From Takakia lepidozioides (lineage: Eukaryota > Streptophyta > Takakiopsida > Takakiales > Takakiaceae), in assembly GCA_030704615.1 (NCBI GenBank), contig CM060733.1, positions 22,692,001 through 22,756,000 of the forward strand: a stretch of DNA of 64,000 bases. Reading direction: 5' to 3'. The notes under the pieces were generated by a model, which was given only the letters and a program-made list of their open reading frames with translations, was not told where the DNA came from and made no database searches. Position numbers and translations under genes: made by a program. Position 1 is the first letter of the stretch. Each line of letters starts with the position of its first letter. Below are positions 1 through 10,833 of this stretch, in pieces.

Positions 1-667
1 TCTACAGTAATTGAGGGTGGCGGTGAAGGTGGTCTGAACCGAATACCTCGTCTTGTGAACCCACTCTCACTGTTATGCCTGTAGCCGTACTCCCCTCAAA
101 ACCCTTGGGTAACTCCGTAATGACACTCACAATGTGCACCTCCTCCACGTGACACTATAAGGCTCTAGTACTAATCTAATAGTGACACGGGTGGGCACCT
201 GTTGCAGTTTAAGGGTCATATCCCAATGGCTCAGGGCACCTGCACCTGCATCCACCGCAAGAACTCCTATGGTTGGCTGGTCATCAACCCAGCCTCACCA
301 TAGAAGAAACACTGGTGGTCTTGCTGGTCATCACTCCAGCCTCACCACCGACAGCATACTCTAGGATTGACCGGTGATCAAATCCGGCCTAATCCCTATG
401 AAAGCAAGCGCCCACACAAAACCAACATGGCGCACAGTCAAGCATGCAGGTGTTGGGGGGGATCCAAACACAAGAAATCAAAACATCAACACCCCCACAC
501 CAAAATCCAGCTGCAATGCTGATCCTGCAGAATAGCCCAGCCCAAAACCCCGGACTGACTGACCTCCACCAAGAGAGGCTTTGGCAACTACAAGTACAAG
601 GTAATAAAAATAGTACAGAGATGGAGGGGAAGAATAGAAGCCCGACCAAGCAAGATCTAATCCTGAT
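1..667. other. Unassigned sequence
   Basis: No gene, RNA or mobile-element signature is recognised. Short direct repeats of a GTCATCAMYCCAGCCTCACC type occur near 275-350. The short open frames here overlap each other on both strands and have no recognisable composition or domain. Confidence 0.4.
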
Positions 668-1417
668 CTATGCTATCAACTGCCAGACTTCTCTCAAAGT
701 GCCTCGCTCTGCATGATGGTAAGGTGTAGGAGGTATATCTATGTCCAGAAACCTGCCACTAACCTTGTCCCAAGCTACAGTAGCTCGCTCTAACCAACCC
801 TCCTCCTCTTTCTGCCAGGTAGAGACAAAGCAATACTCCCCTATCTCCCGCTCACTGAATACTAAAGAAAACAAAGGTAGGGTCTGATAGTCTCTCAACT
901 CGAAAGCTTTGAGACGGTTGCGGGTGTCCTCATTGCGAATGACTGCATCTCCTTCACGCACAACAAACATGTCATTGCTGATGAACCCCCGCTCGTGGTT
1001 GCCCTGTGCAGAGCGTATCCGGCTGCAACCATGTCTGATTGCACAAACTTGTGTAGCTCCTGCTCCTCTGCTCCAGTACACCACGGCCTTGTGGCTGAAC
1101 ACCTTGGTCCCCGGGGCTGTCTTTGGCTGTGTTCCAAGCCTAGCTTTCACCCACTTTGGTATTTCACCTACAGCTGCAGAACTGCTGGCTCCAACAGAGT
1201 TCTGACTGTCCAAGGCGATATTGAGGCCCTCAATGCCAACTACAGCAGTCTGTTGTCTACTGCTAATGCCTGACTCCCAGTATGCAATCAACTCGTCCAA
1301 CTGTTCTCCACTCAAATCAGTCTGAGTTCCTTGGGAAACATAAATCCTGTCCCCTTGTGTGCACAGGCTAAGAGAAGAGACCTGCCCTTCAATTACGTCC
1401 TCATTTCCCCCAGCCAT
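668..1417 (-). CDS. Hypothetical 249-aa protein
   Basis: An uninterrupted frame of 249 codons starts at a true ATG (MAGGNEDVIEG) and ends at 668. It is not recognised as any family. The first ~85 residues are acidic and polar. The last ~150 residues look globular, with alternating hydrophobic stretches and several aromatics (KAVVYWSRG, IGEYCFVSTWQKEEEGW, FLDIDIPPTPYHH). No signal peptide or membrane segment is visible. It is the longest clean frame in the first 4 kb and sits about 840 bp from the BURP and Lhcb4 fragments. It could be a host gene, an exon of one, or an accessory ORF of an unrecognised element. Overlapping frames on the plus strand are regarded as shadows. Confidence 0.4.
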   Translation of the reverse strand: MAGGNEDVIEGQVSSLSLCTQGDRIYVSQGTQTDLSGEQLDELIAYWESGISSRQQTAVVGIEGLNIALDSQNSVGASSSAAVGEIPKWVKARLGTQPKTAPGTKVFSHKAVVYWSRGAGATQVCAIRHGCSRIRSAQGNHERGFISNDMFVVREGDAVIRNEDTRNRLKAFELRDYQTLPLFSLVFSEREIGEYCFVSTWQKEEEGWLERATVAWDKVSGRFLDIDIPPTPYHHAERGTLREVWQLIA

Positions 1418-2257
1418 GCAAGGAGTACATCCACAGATTTGTCTCTCATATAGACCAGCACAGGTTCTAGAGACAGGATTGTGGATCTTTTATGGCACAC
1501 TCACACTCTAAAAATTCCATAGATTTTTAGCAGAGTCCCAAAAACAGAAACCAGGTCTAGGTAGGTAGATTTCCCCTTTCTGCAGCTATCCTCCCAAAAA
1601 CTGAGTCAAACGGAGTCCATCTGACAAAGTTATGACCAGTTAGGCTCTAAATCATTTAAATTAGATCAAAAGGTTTTTTTTTTTTTTAACACCAAAACGT
1701 TCTCGCCATTACAACCTGTTCCCAGGTTATCTATGGGTTCCCGAGGCCGTTCCCCTCCAGGCTTCTCCAGGCACCAAGAACTCTCCAACTCCAAGACTCG
1801 ACCTCAGTTATGGATGGGGTATCACACCCTGGAGCAGCAGGCGTGCGATAACGGATTGCCCTGCATCACCGAATTGGGGACAACGGCAGAGCTCGAGCGC
1901 CTGGGCTTAAGCGCATCCGAGATTGATGATCTCCGACACAGTCTCAAGGCATTTCCACATGCCTTTCAGCTCTACATCAGCGGCAGATTTTGAGAAGTCA
2001 TGCAGACAGACTGCTACAGCCTAACACTTTACAGCAAATTGAAATTCCTTGTGTCTGGGCATCAACACCGAAAACCTATGTAGGTACGCATGCAAAAATT
2101 GTTGCTGATGGCTGATATATGTGCCTATTCAAGAGGCCCGTTGCAGGTTAAAGGACGATTGGCAGGAAAATAGGCAAGAGTACTTTCCACTGAGCTGACC
2201 TTACGATCCCCAGAACTACTTGGAAACGGTAGCAACGAGAGCAGAGGTCGGACCTCA
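1418..2257. other. Intergenic, nothing recognised
   Basis: Contains a T-run at about 1674-1688 and an 86-codon open frame (1733-1993, plus) of unknown nature that I do not call as a gene. The 3' flank of the BURP fragment lies at its right edge. Confidence 0.35.
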
Positions 2258-2620
2258 TCAGTGGGAGGGCACCCAGATGAGATCATTCTGAGTTGACCAA
2301 TGGCATGCTTCGGCTCCCTGAATAATGTTGAGAGCCGTGAAGGCAGGATGCTCTGATGCCCAGAGACTGGTATCCAAATGACATATGGCGACTGCGTGAA
2401 TGATTGATCCATCTACAGCTGCCAACGACGCCTGCACCACCTTGGTTCCTGTGACATGATGGCAGTAGTAGAGAGCCGAAGGAAACATAACGTTGTGGCA
2501 AATGACAACATTCTCGCCCTCTACCACACTTTGCTTGGTAAAGTCAACAACCTTCACTGGTGCCTTGGTAATGCCTACACGTCCCACTGATTTTGGTGAA
2601 CAAGACTGACAAGGCCAACA
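2258..2620 (-). pseudogene. BURP-domain protein, C-terminal fragment
   Basis: The frame, read leftward, carries the signature of the C-terminal half of the plant BURP domain: CH-x10-CH, then 25 residues, CH, then 24 residues, CHW, ending WVPSH at the stop. The key segments ICHNVMFPSALYYCH, AVAICHLDTSLW and EACHW are all visible. BURP proteins (RD22, USP, BNM2, polygalacturonase beta-subunit types) are secreted, plant-specific, wall-associated proteins. Only about the last 120 codons are present. The frame stays open upstream (CWPCQSCSPKSV) until it meets the poly(A) end of the Lhcb4 retrocopy at 2621-2643, and no upstream BURP sequence is found beyond that copy. I therefore call it a truncated remnant, probably broken by the retrocopy insertion. 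A host 3' exon whose upstream exons lie elsewhere is the alternative. Confidence 0.75.
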
Positions 2621-2621
2621 G

Positions 2622-3447
2622 TTTTTTTTTTTTTTTTTTTTTTCAAGAAAGCTGATGGGTGCTTTCAGCAGGCAAGTGAGAGTGGATTGCTCAGGTGCGT
2701 GGCCCAGTTGTCTAAGGGACCCTTGCCTGTAGCAGCAGCTTGCACAGCAAAACCCAAAGCAGCAACCATGGCCAGCCTTGCATGCTTAATTTCGGCGAGT
2801 TTTAGAACCTCTTTCTTCTCGGGGTCAGCTGCCAGTCCGAGGGGATCGAAGTACTTGCCACCAGGATACAGACGCCTCTCTGGGTCTAACTCGGCATTCC
2901 TTTGGAACTCAATGTATCCTACCACAAGAGTCTCAATCCAGACAAGAGCAGAGATGCTGAACGGCAACGAGAGACCGAAGTAAGAGGGACCATCAGCAAG
3001 TTCCACCTTTACAGCATCTTGCCATGTCACGCCAGTGAACGTCTCGACAGACAACACTCAACAATGGCAAGCATTGCCCATTTACCGTGGATCAGTTCGC
3101 ATTCCCTGAACCTTTGGAGGCCGAACACCTCACTGTACGGTCGGAAGGGAGTGGGGTTGATATCCTTCTTCTTATCAAGACGGGTTCCAATCACGACTCC
3201 ACCAGGGTTCTTAGCCAAGTTCTGGTTCAGTGAATCCAGCTCGAACTGCAGATACTCTGGAGATTTTCCCAGGGACAGTGGATCGAAACCGTAGTCACCA
3301 ACCAAAGATCCATCCAGCCCAAGACGGGGCCTTTGCACCTGGGAACCACAGAGGCCTATCCGCCGACCCAGTCTTCTTAGACCCAAACAGCAGGTCCAGC
3401 CCACCTGCTTGTTGTAAAAAGCTTGGACCCGCTACATTCCCAGGAGG
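2622..3447 (-). pseudogene. Lhcb4: Processed retrocopy of Lhcb4 (CP29 antenna protein)
   Basis: The translation matches the minor photosystem II antenna CP29: the [12 protein letters not shown] segment, [26 protein letters not shown] (helix B start, chlorophyll ligand Glu/His region), [33 protein letters not shown] and [12 protein letters not shown] (helix C), ending [11 protein letters not shown]. The three-helix LHC layout is present in order with no introns. A 22-nt T-run (2622-2643) lies 21 bp beyond the stop at 2665, which is a poly(A) tail on the coding strand. Two single-base shifts break the frame: an extra base near 3325 (between AKAP and LDGSL) and a lost base near 3052 (between WAML and LSVE). 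The transit peptide and start codon are missing: an in-frame TAA lies at 3448-3450 and no ATG exon follows. Intronless, polyadenylated, 5'-truncated and frameshifted together mean a retrocopy, not the working gene. Sequencing error could explain the shifts but not the tail. Confidence 0.85.
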
Positions 3448-3988
3448 TTAGAACTGCTGCAACGACGCTTTGAGTGGTTCCTGCCTTCCTGTTATGCTCC
3501 ACTAGGCACACATAGCCAGTCTAACTACCGGCTCTCGTGACCAAGCTATATTATAATAGTGCTTAAAAACAAAAACGTCACATCTAGCTTAGCACTAGAA
3601 AACTAGATACGGCGTTATCTTTCTCGAGTGATAAGAAAACTAGAAAACACACTGCTCACACCAGAAACAACATGAATCCATCGCTATCACTCATTAAAAC
3701 AGAAGTCGAGCCAGGGGCACCCCAAGCTATGGGGACTCCACCCCACAACAACCTACACTCCCATCATAAGCACACTCAAATCTAAACTCATGAAGGAGCT
3801 CGGTCGCGCAGGCTCAACTCGAGAAAGATGAGCCGCGCGACTGCCGCTCTCGTGAAGATAAGACGGACCAGGTGTCAAACTAAACTTGACACCTGATTTA
3901 ACACTTGACCTAAATCCAAGTGTTAAATACAAATAACTAGTTTTATTCTAGCTGTTTTCACACTATGCTTATTTAACTTGACAAAGTT
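3448..3988. other. Non-coding spacer
   Basis: AT-rich DNA between the retrocopy and the Ty3 3' end, with no gene recognised. Ty3 similarity begins near 3989. Confidence 0.4.
3870..3926. repeat. Two adjacent perfect inverted repeats
   Basis: AGGTGTCAA (3870-3878) pairs with TTGACACCT (3886-3894). Only a few bases on, TTAACACTTG (3898-3907) pairs with CAAGTGTTAA (3917-3926). Loops are 7 and 9 nt. Their role is unknown. Confidence 0.7.
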
Positions 3989-4517
3989 CACAAAGTACAA
4001 CATTGCCAAAGCTAGGAAACGGTATGAACGGTAGGCGAATCGGAAGCGAAGGAAAATTAAGTTTGAGGCAGGCACGGAGGTCTGGATGAACATCAAGAAT
4101 TTTCGACTACCTCCAGAAGTGAGTCCGAAGTTTGTACCTCCGTATGCGGGCCCATTTCTCATCCGGAAGGTTATGAATGAGGATGTGTATGAATTGGAGC
4201 TGCCGGCAAACAGCAAGGTGCATCCGGTATTCCACGTCTCTTTTTTGAAGCCTTACTTCAAAGATGAAGCACGTCCGAATCGGCATCAAGTATTGCGTCC
4301 GCCACCTATGCTGTTGGATCATGAAAATGAACCTGAGTACGAGGTGGAGGCAGTGCTTAAGTCGAGGAGGTTCAAGAATTGGGAAACGGAGTATCTCGTA
4401 AAATGGAAGGGCAATCATCAAGTGGAGGCAACTTGGGTGCGTGCCTCAGAAATGGGAAACGCATCCGAGGCGGTTGCAGCTTTCGAAGGGCGACCTCAAA
4501 AGCGGAAGCAGCGTTGA
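3989..4517 (+). pseudogene. Ty3/gypsy integrase C-terminus with chromodomain (3' fragment of a copy)
   Basis: The open frame carries the end of a chromovirus integrase. A basic stretch (AKARKRYERQANRKR) is followed by the GPFLIRKV and KVHPVFHVSFLKPY motif typical of the integrase tail, then a chromodomain (EVEAVLKSRRFKNWETEYLVKWKG) with the aromatic and acidic positions that read histone H3 lysine methylation, stopping at 4515-4517. Similarity to the copy at 39.8-46.8 kb starts abruptly near 3989, so all upstream gag-pol of this copy is missing. The frame itself is intact over about 150 codons. It targets integration in full elements; here it is a relic. Confidence 0.85.
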
Positions 4518-5408
4518 TGGGGACATCAACCTTGGATCGTTGGGGAGAAAATGCATGCTTAGTCCGGCTTAGCTAGCTCATGAATCCGATTGCAAAAACT
4601 TGTGTTGCACAAATATTGTTTAAAAATGAAATGGGTTCCAAATGTTGTGCATCCTATTTTGTTTGGAATGATGATGCATGGTATGGTTGGCTAGTGTGTA
4701 AGATGCATGCTAGCTTACAAAAGTGGGAGAGGTAAATTGGATTAATCTTGCGTTTGCGCAGTGCTGAAATCGGGTGACTCCCATCCAAGGGGCAAGGAAA
4801 CTTGCGCCTTCTTAGGGAGTTCACGTGCTAGTGCGCACCTGGCGCGTGCGCGTACTATAACTGCGCTTGCCTTGTAGTGCGGGCTAACGCGGAAGCTACG
4901 TGCTTCCGTTCACGTGTTATAATCGTGTAGCCTCGGGATGAAGTCAAGTACGGCTTCGACATGTTCCCGTACCTCAGGCCAGCATTCCAAGGCGGACCCA
5001 ATTGTAGTGATTGGGGCGCACGGTTGATTCAAGGTTATCTTCCTAGTCAAAAAGGGTTCAAGGTGAACCTTGCTCAAGGTGATACCAAAAGCGACAGCAT
5101 GAGCGGTCGCAAGCAATGTTGTTGCAGTAAGGTGATTCGATCCTCAGGGAGGATCGTTCCTTGGCCTTGAAGTAGGCCAAGAAGAGTGCACTGGGAGGAG
5201 CTTGAGAGGCTCCACCCTTGGCTGAGACTTGGAGGAAGTCGGCCAAACTAGCTAGTGGAGAGTAGAGTCAAGTGGGGGTTTGGTTCTTTGCCATGGGACG
5301 CCATGGTACGGAGACAAACTCCTTGATGTGGGACGCCACAACGTGGATGTTAGTTTCTCCAAATGGACAAGTCGATGAGGACATCGACTCCCGGTTGGTC
5401 AGGGTGTG
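4518..5408 (+). mobile_element. Ty3 internal 3' non-coding region
   Basis: About 890 bp between the chromodomain stop and the LTR. The same block recurs at 45207-46060 in the other copy, in the same order, so it belongs to the element. It contains a GC-rich segment with the short inverted repeat GGAAGCTACGTGCTTCC near 4890. No open frame is shared between the copies. Confidence 0.75.
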
Positions 5409-6271
5409 TGTCGCGGCCCTTTGCCTTGAGGGCGGGGGGTCGGGACACAAGAGGGCCGCCCCTGTGATGGGGGTAGTGGCAACAATAGGAATGGGGGCTG
5501 AAGTACCCTTGAGTGCCCAAGGCACTCAAGGAGGCAGAGGCGCTCACTAGGTGGAGCCCCGCATACCGGGTTGCGGTGGAGGTGGATCCACGAGGAGTGA
5601 TGGTTCGCCATAAAATGTGTCGGGACCCTTTGCCTTGAGGGCAGGGGGTCGGGACACAAGAGGGGCTACCCCTGTGGTGGGGGCAGTGGCAATGATAGGT
5701 ATGGGGGGCTGAAGCACCCTTGAGTGCCCAAGGCACTCAAGGAGGCGGAGGCGCTCACTAGGTGGAGCCCCGCACACCGGGTTGCGGTGGGGGTGGCTCC
5801 ACAAGGGGTGGTGGTAGCTTAGCGGGACTTAGTGGGGGTGGCATAGGACTCACCCTGGGGCGGAGACCTCGTGGTGGGAGTCGTGGGGAGTCTTGGGACT
5901 CATCACGGTCCATAGGGGCCGTGGTGGGTGGGCCAAGACTCACCGCGACTCATCACCGGGAGTTGAGGGTGTTTGTGGTGGTTTGCCATAAAATGGCATG
6001 GTTGTTTGTGAAACCCCCGCGGACAGCTACAGAAGTATATATAGGGAGTAGTAACCCCGAGAACGGTGCAAGCCCGTTGGTGACCAAAAACTAGTGAGTA
6101 AGCGAACAAGCCGGAAAGCGACCAAAGAGTGGGGAGCTGTTCCGGACTGCCAACTACAAAAGGGAATTCCGCTGGTTCCAAATCGTTGGAGGGTTCTTTG
6201 GGAATCAAAGGGGGACCGTTATGCCCCGGTGAGCAGCCGGAGCTCCAAGTTGGCCCGGCGGCCAGGTTGGG
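5409..6271 (+). mobile_element. Two partial Ty3 LTRs in tandem
   Basis: An LTR starts TGTCGCGGCCC at 5409 but jumps, after about 190 bp, to the internal GGTTCGCCATAAAATG segment. A second LTR starts TGTCGGGACCC at 5618 and runs to about 6271. Compared with the 729-bp LTR at 39833-40561, the first has a large internal deletion and the second lacks its last ~85 bp, the primer-binding site and all of gag. The arrangement shows LTR-LTR recombination or template switching: one copy's 3' LTR is fused to another copy's truncated 5' LTR. Confidence 0.75.
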
Positions 6272-8603
6272 AGGAGGCACACGAGCCCCAGTTTTTGCTC
6301 TACATTAGAGAAGTGAAGGGAGAAGGCGATGGGGAGCCGAGCCCAGATTGGATCAAGGGGATTTTGGAGAAATACCAGGATGTGATGCCGGAGGATTTAC
6401 CAAGCGGCTTGCCACCGCGAAGAGGAGTTGACCACAAGATTGAGGTGATACTGGGATCGGAACCGCCTGCCAAGGCGCCCTACCGGTTGAGCCACAGAGA
6501 GTTGGTCGAGCTGAAGACTCAGCTCAAAGATCTAATGTCAAAAGGGTACATCCGGCCGAGTAAGTCACCTTATGGAGCCCCGGTGCTATTCACAGACAAG
6601 AAGGATGGGACGCTGCGGATGTGTGTCGATAACAGGGCTTTGAATAAGGTGACTATAATTAACCGGTACCCTTTGCCAAGGATCGACGACCTTTTCGATC
6701 GGTTGGCAGGAGCGAAGTACTTCAGCCGGATCGATCTGCGCTCAGGCTATCATCAAATTCGAGTGGCGGAAGGAGATGAGGAGAAGACCGCGTGCAGGAC
6801 AAGGTATGGTTCATATGAGTTCTTGGTGATGCCTTTTGGACTCACCAACGCTCCCGCGACCTTTAGCACGCTGATGAACAGCCTTTTCCAGGAGTGGTGG
6901 GATGACTTTGTGATCGTGTACATCGACGACATCTTGGTGTATTTGAAAACAAAGGAGGAGCACCTGGAGCACCTCAAAAGGGTGTTCCAGAAATTGCGGG
7001 AAGGGAAGTTGTATGCCAAAGCTTCAAAGTGCGAATTCGGGGTCACAAAAGTGGAGTTCCTAAGGCATGTGATTACACAGGATGGGATCAGAATGGATGA
7101 CATGAAGGTGAGGGCAATCTTGGACTGGGAGCCTCTGACTTCGGTCCCGAGAGTGCGATCCTTCCTAGGACTCGCCTCCTATTACCGAAAGTATGTGAGA
7201 AATTTCGCCAAGATCGCGGGGCCGCTGTCAGACCTTCTGTGTAAATCCAAAGTCTGGGCATGGAACACCTTTTGTGGCCAAGCTTTTGCTAAATTGAAGC
7301 AGCGAATGGCGGAAGCTCCAGTCTTGAAAATCCCGGAGTTCGATCGTCCGTTTGAGATTCATACAGATGCGTCGGACTTCGCGATTGGGGGTGTACTGAT
7401 GCAAGATGGACGTCCAGTGGCTTACGAAAGTAAGAAACTGAATGAAGTGGAGCGACGGTGGCCAATGCACGAGAAAAAAGATAAGGGCGGTGGTGCACTG
7501 TCTTGAGCTTTGGCGTCACTATGTTGGTTCCAACCCAGTGAAGGTGTTCACGGACAATGTCACGGTGAAGTATTTTGCCAGGCAGCCCAAGTTGTCCCCA
7601 AAACAACTTAGGTGGCAAGATACTTTGGCGGTGTTCGACGTGGATATCCAGTACAAACCGGGACGGGACAACGTGGTGGCCGATGCTTTAAGTAGAAAGC
7701 AGCAGCTAATGTTGGTGTACACGGGCGAGATGGCGCTCCAAAGGAAGATCCGGAAGGCTTGCCGGAAGGATGAGCTGGCGAAGTCCGTGATGCAGGACTT
7801 GAGGATGGGGGTTAAATCGCAGTTCCACTTGCAAAATGGACTGCTCCGGTATAAGCAAAAGCATCTCTACGTGCCGAAGGGAGGGATCAGAGATAGCCTC
7901 TTGAGAGAATGCCATGATAGCCCGTTTGTGGGCCACGGCGGAGCCAAGCGCACTGCGGCACTCTTGAAGAAAGAGTATTTCTGGCCCAAACTGAGGGAGG
8001 AGGCAGAGGAGTATGTCAAGACATGCACCACATGCCAACAAAACCGGAGCGAGTACAAAAAGCAAGCGGGGCTGTTACAACCCTTGCCGATTCCAGAGGG
8101 GACTTGGGAAAGCGTCTCGATGGATTTCATGACTGCTATGCCGCTGTCAAAAGGATTCGATACAATCATGGTGGTGGTGGATAGGTTCAGTAAAATGGGC
8201 CATTTCATCCCCACCAAAGAGACGGCAACAACGCAGGAAATATGACGACTTTACTTCGCCCACGTCTTAAAGCATCATGGAGTCCCGAAGGATATTGTCT
8301 CGGACCGCGATCCAAAGTTTACGAGTAAATTTGGACGAGGCTGAAGATGAGCACCGCCTTTCGACCTACGACCAACGGCCAAATGGAAAGAGTGAATTCC
8401 GTAGTGAAGCAGATCTTACGGAATTACGTGTCGGCAGACCAAACAGACTGGGTGGAACAATTAAACACGGCAGAGTTCTGTTATAATAACACAGAACACT
8501 CCGCAACGGGAGTTTCCCCTTTCATATTGGTCTGTGGAAAAGCACCTCTGGTGCCGACAAGTTGGGCCGCCCAGGACGTTGAGGAACCGGCAGTAGCGGC
8601 GGT
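6094..8603 (+). pseudogene. Ty3/gypsy pol remnant: RT, RNase H, integrase
   Basis: Part of the LTR (6094-6271) is read in frame directly into pol, because the LTR end, gag and protease are deleted. Reverse transcriptase follows: [13 protein letters not shown], then [27 protein letters not shown], and the catalytic YIDD at 6919-6930. RNase H follows: [27 protein letters not shown]. The frame breaks near 7480 and continues at +1 with VFTDNVTVKYF and DALSRKQQ. Integrase shows the HHCC zinc module (CHDSPFVGHGG...CTTCQQ) and the core start (SMDFMTAMPLSKGFDTIMVVVDRFSKMGHF). A CGA-to-TGA stop ends the frame at 8245, and deleted bases precede STAFRPTTNGQMERVN. The copy is cut at 8603 by element A. 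It cannot encode a working polyprotein. Confidence 0.88.
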
Positions 8604-9065
8604 GGGGGCTGCTATTTCATGAGCCATGAGCCATGAGCGGCATGAGCCATGAGCAGAGTCGTAAGTGTGGAAAAAAACATGAGCAGCACTATTTTCCGGA
8701 AATGAGTGTCCGCGGGAATAGGGTTTAGGGTGCCACGGTCATAGGGGGAGAAGGACCTCCCGATGAAGGAGGTTCGGCAATGTTATTTAGAATTATATAT
8801 TGAAAGGCAATGTTTCGCGAATGGTAGGGTGGTACTGCTCTGTACAATGGGGGCCCATTTCAGCCTACCAGCCACTTGCAAAATCCACCCACACTCCCAA
8901 TCCCAAACGAAATGAGCAATGACGCATTCTCGGAACGATGGACACAGAATAGAATAAAAAGAGGGCACAATGAGGTTTTATTGATCCACATGAATTGCAT
9001 TTGAAGCACGTCTACTGTGCTGATTGTGCAATCAAATCTTTAGCCCTGTGCCTACTGAATACAAG

Positions 9066-9309
9066 TCACGTTGTCAATGGGACTTCGACTGCTCTCAAAA
9101 CTAGCTCATGAGTCATGGGGCTCCTCCAGGTAAAGTCGATTGCAGCCGTTGTACCGCCCCTAGTGATGTTCACCACAATGTCCTGCCCTTCAATCATACC
9201 ACCATCGAATATGGAAATCTTCACGTTTTCGTCGTCCACACCAATGCGAATGTCCCCATACAATGGAGAAGAGGAGCGCACTCCTTCAGGAGAATAGGTC
9301 TCTCCGATG
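9066..9309 (-). pseudogene. 3' end of element gene U (unknown protein)
   Basis: The last ~72 codons of the gene called U at 51537-52367 (RSSSPLYGDIRIGV ... ELVLRAVEVPLTT), near-identical in sequence and reading toward the element end as in element C. The upstream three quarters are missing. Similarity stops at 9309, where transposase sequence begins. The transposase ATG (9307-9309) is formed at that junction. Confidence 0.8.
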
Positions 9310-10833
9310 ACTGAAACTTACCTTTGTTCCAAATTCAAGCTCAAACCGGGCACAGTTTATTTGGAAGAAGAAAGGAAGGATGTTCCTGGACAGGTTGACG
9401 AGACCATTGTCGTGCTAGGTAATGACGGAGGTTGCGGAATCGAATGGCACGTACCCCCATCAGACACCATCCTGTACCGAGCTGTGGGAATGCCCATTCC
9501 CTTTCCGAATCAGTCGCTGCCCACACCATCCACAAAGGAGTCCGGAAACCGACAGGCGGCCACTGCCAACAGAGAGGTATGCAACGATAATCATTCCCGA
9601 CCTGGACCGTCAAGACCCTCCATAGCTTCTCGTGTGGACGTATTCGACATTTCCGACGAGGAAGATGATTGCATTGAGGTACCCATGTCCTCCACACGGT
9701 CGTTCAAATCCGGCATGGACGTCTCTGTAGGTGCTACGCATGTGCCCTCGAGCATAACTCCAACCCGGTCCATTGTGCAGCTCCTACGACAACATCACCT
9801 CGATGGTTCTTGCTCCGAGCTGGCTGCTCTCGACTATGCCAAATTCCCAGTCAGAAAGGTAACGTTTCTGCCTCCCGAAGTCGATGGCAATGTCATCTTC
9901 GAGTTTCCACCTGTTTCTTCGTCAAACAAAGCCTCCGGGATGTTAACAGACATGGATCGAAAGCATGACGGACACCCCTGGTGTGTGACGAAGACCAGTA
10001 GCACGAAAATTGCTGATGGTGTTCGTGTACGATATGTCCTCTGTGCGGGGAAGCTGAGGTGCCTCAATCCCACCTGCTTCCACTTTCTCTCCAAAGGAGG
10101 GCGGAGAAACGAGACGGATTGGACTGGCACAACGCATCATCCATTCATTGTCTCCAGCCAAGCTCCTGCGGGTTCTTTCAAGTGTGCACATTGCAAAGAA
10201 CCACCGACGTGCATGTCCATGTGCAGAGCCAAGCAATATTACGTTATCCATTTACTCCTGGACTTGACTAGAGCTTGCATACACGTTGGGGTCCACTGCC
10301 ACCCCTTGGCAAGAGGCAACATGCGTGAGGCTGTGCAGGAAGCACACGACATCATAAAAGAGGAGGTGAAATTGAGCCCCGGAGCCAGACCAAAGCAGAT
10401 TCAGCTGAAGGCAGCCCACAAGATTGCTCTTGGCAAAATCATGTCTGAAGATGGTTCCGACCGAGAGCCCTTGACCGAAGACGAGATGCGTGACCTCTTG
10501 GAGTCCGTCTCGCACGTTTGTAGTCCGAATGTGCGGAATCACATCGTATCTTGCAAGCAAGAGTTCGGCAGGGGGTCGGACATGTACTCAATCCTGGAGG
10601 TGAAACGAATGACTAGATATGACTACATCCAAGGTAGCAGGTTTCCAGGGCAAGGCAGCGAATCCGATCGTTGTTACATTTTCAAAATGTCGACGTGTGG
10701 GCCTGGGAGTGGAGTCGACTTGGTCACTCGCATGACAACTGGAAACTTGTCGAATGCTTGGGTGATGTTTGATCACATCAAGCGAATTACAAACCATCAG
10801 TGGGTGACTATGGGTGCGCATGTTTATGACTAT
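9307..10833 (+). pseudogene. MULE-like transposase, N-terminal half (element A)
   Basis: 509 codons open up to the LTR insertion. The N-terminal segment (YLCSKFKLKPGTVYLEEE) aligns with the transposase of element B but lacks its first ~40 residues. A zinc-binding region follows: HDGHPWCVTKTSS, then CAGKLRCLNPTCFHFLSKGG, and FKCAHCKEPPTCMSMCRAKQYYV, with regularly spaced Cys and His. The start of the catalytic domain is IFKMSTCGPGSGVDLVTRM. The frame ends at VYDY, where the LTR element inserted. Its continuation (HSKRLMTIAICEMKG) resumes at 18974, and the two halves join exactly as in the element B protein. No stop or frameshift was seen in this half apart from the insertion and the missing N-terminus. 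Confidence 0.8.

Noticed and set aside
182-716. Two short overlapping ORFs on the plus strand and one on the minus strand.
   Set aside because: No domain, low-complexity composition, mutual overlap; no splice or start context to support them.
1733-1993. 86-codon ORF (contains ERLGLSASEIDDLRHSLKAF).
   Set aside because: Composition is plausible for an exon but there is no homologue, promoter or splice signal I can point to.
4086-8622. Long minus-strand and alternate-frame ORFs over Ty3 coding DNA (for example 7706-8065 minus).
   Set aside because: They overlap recognised RT and integrase on the opposite strand and have no domain of their own.
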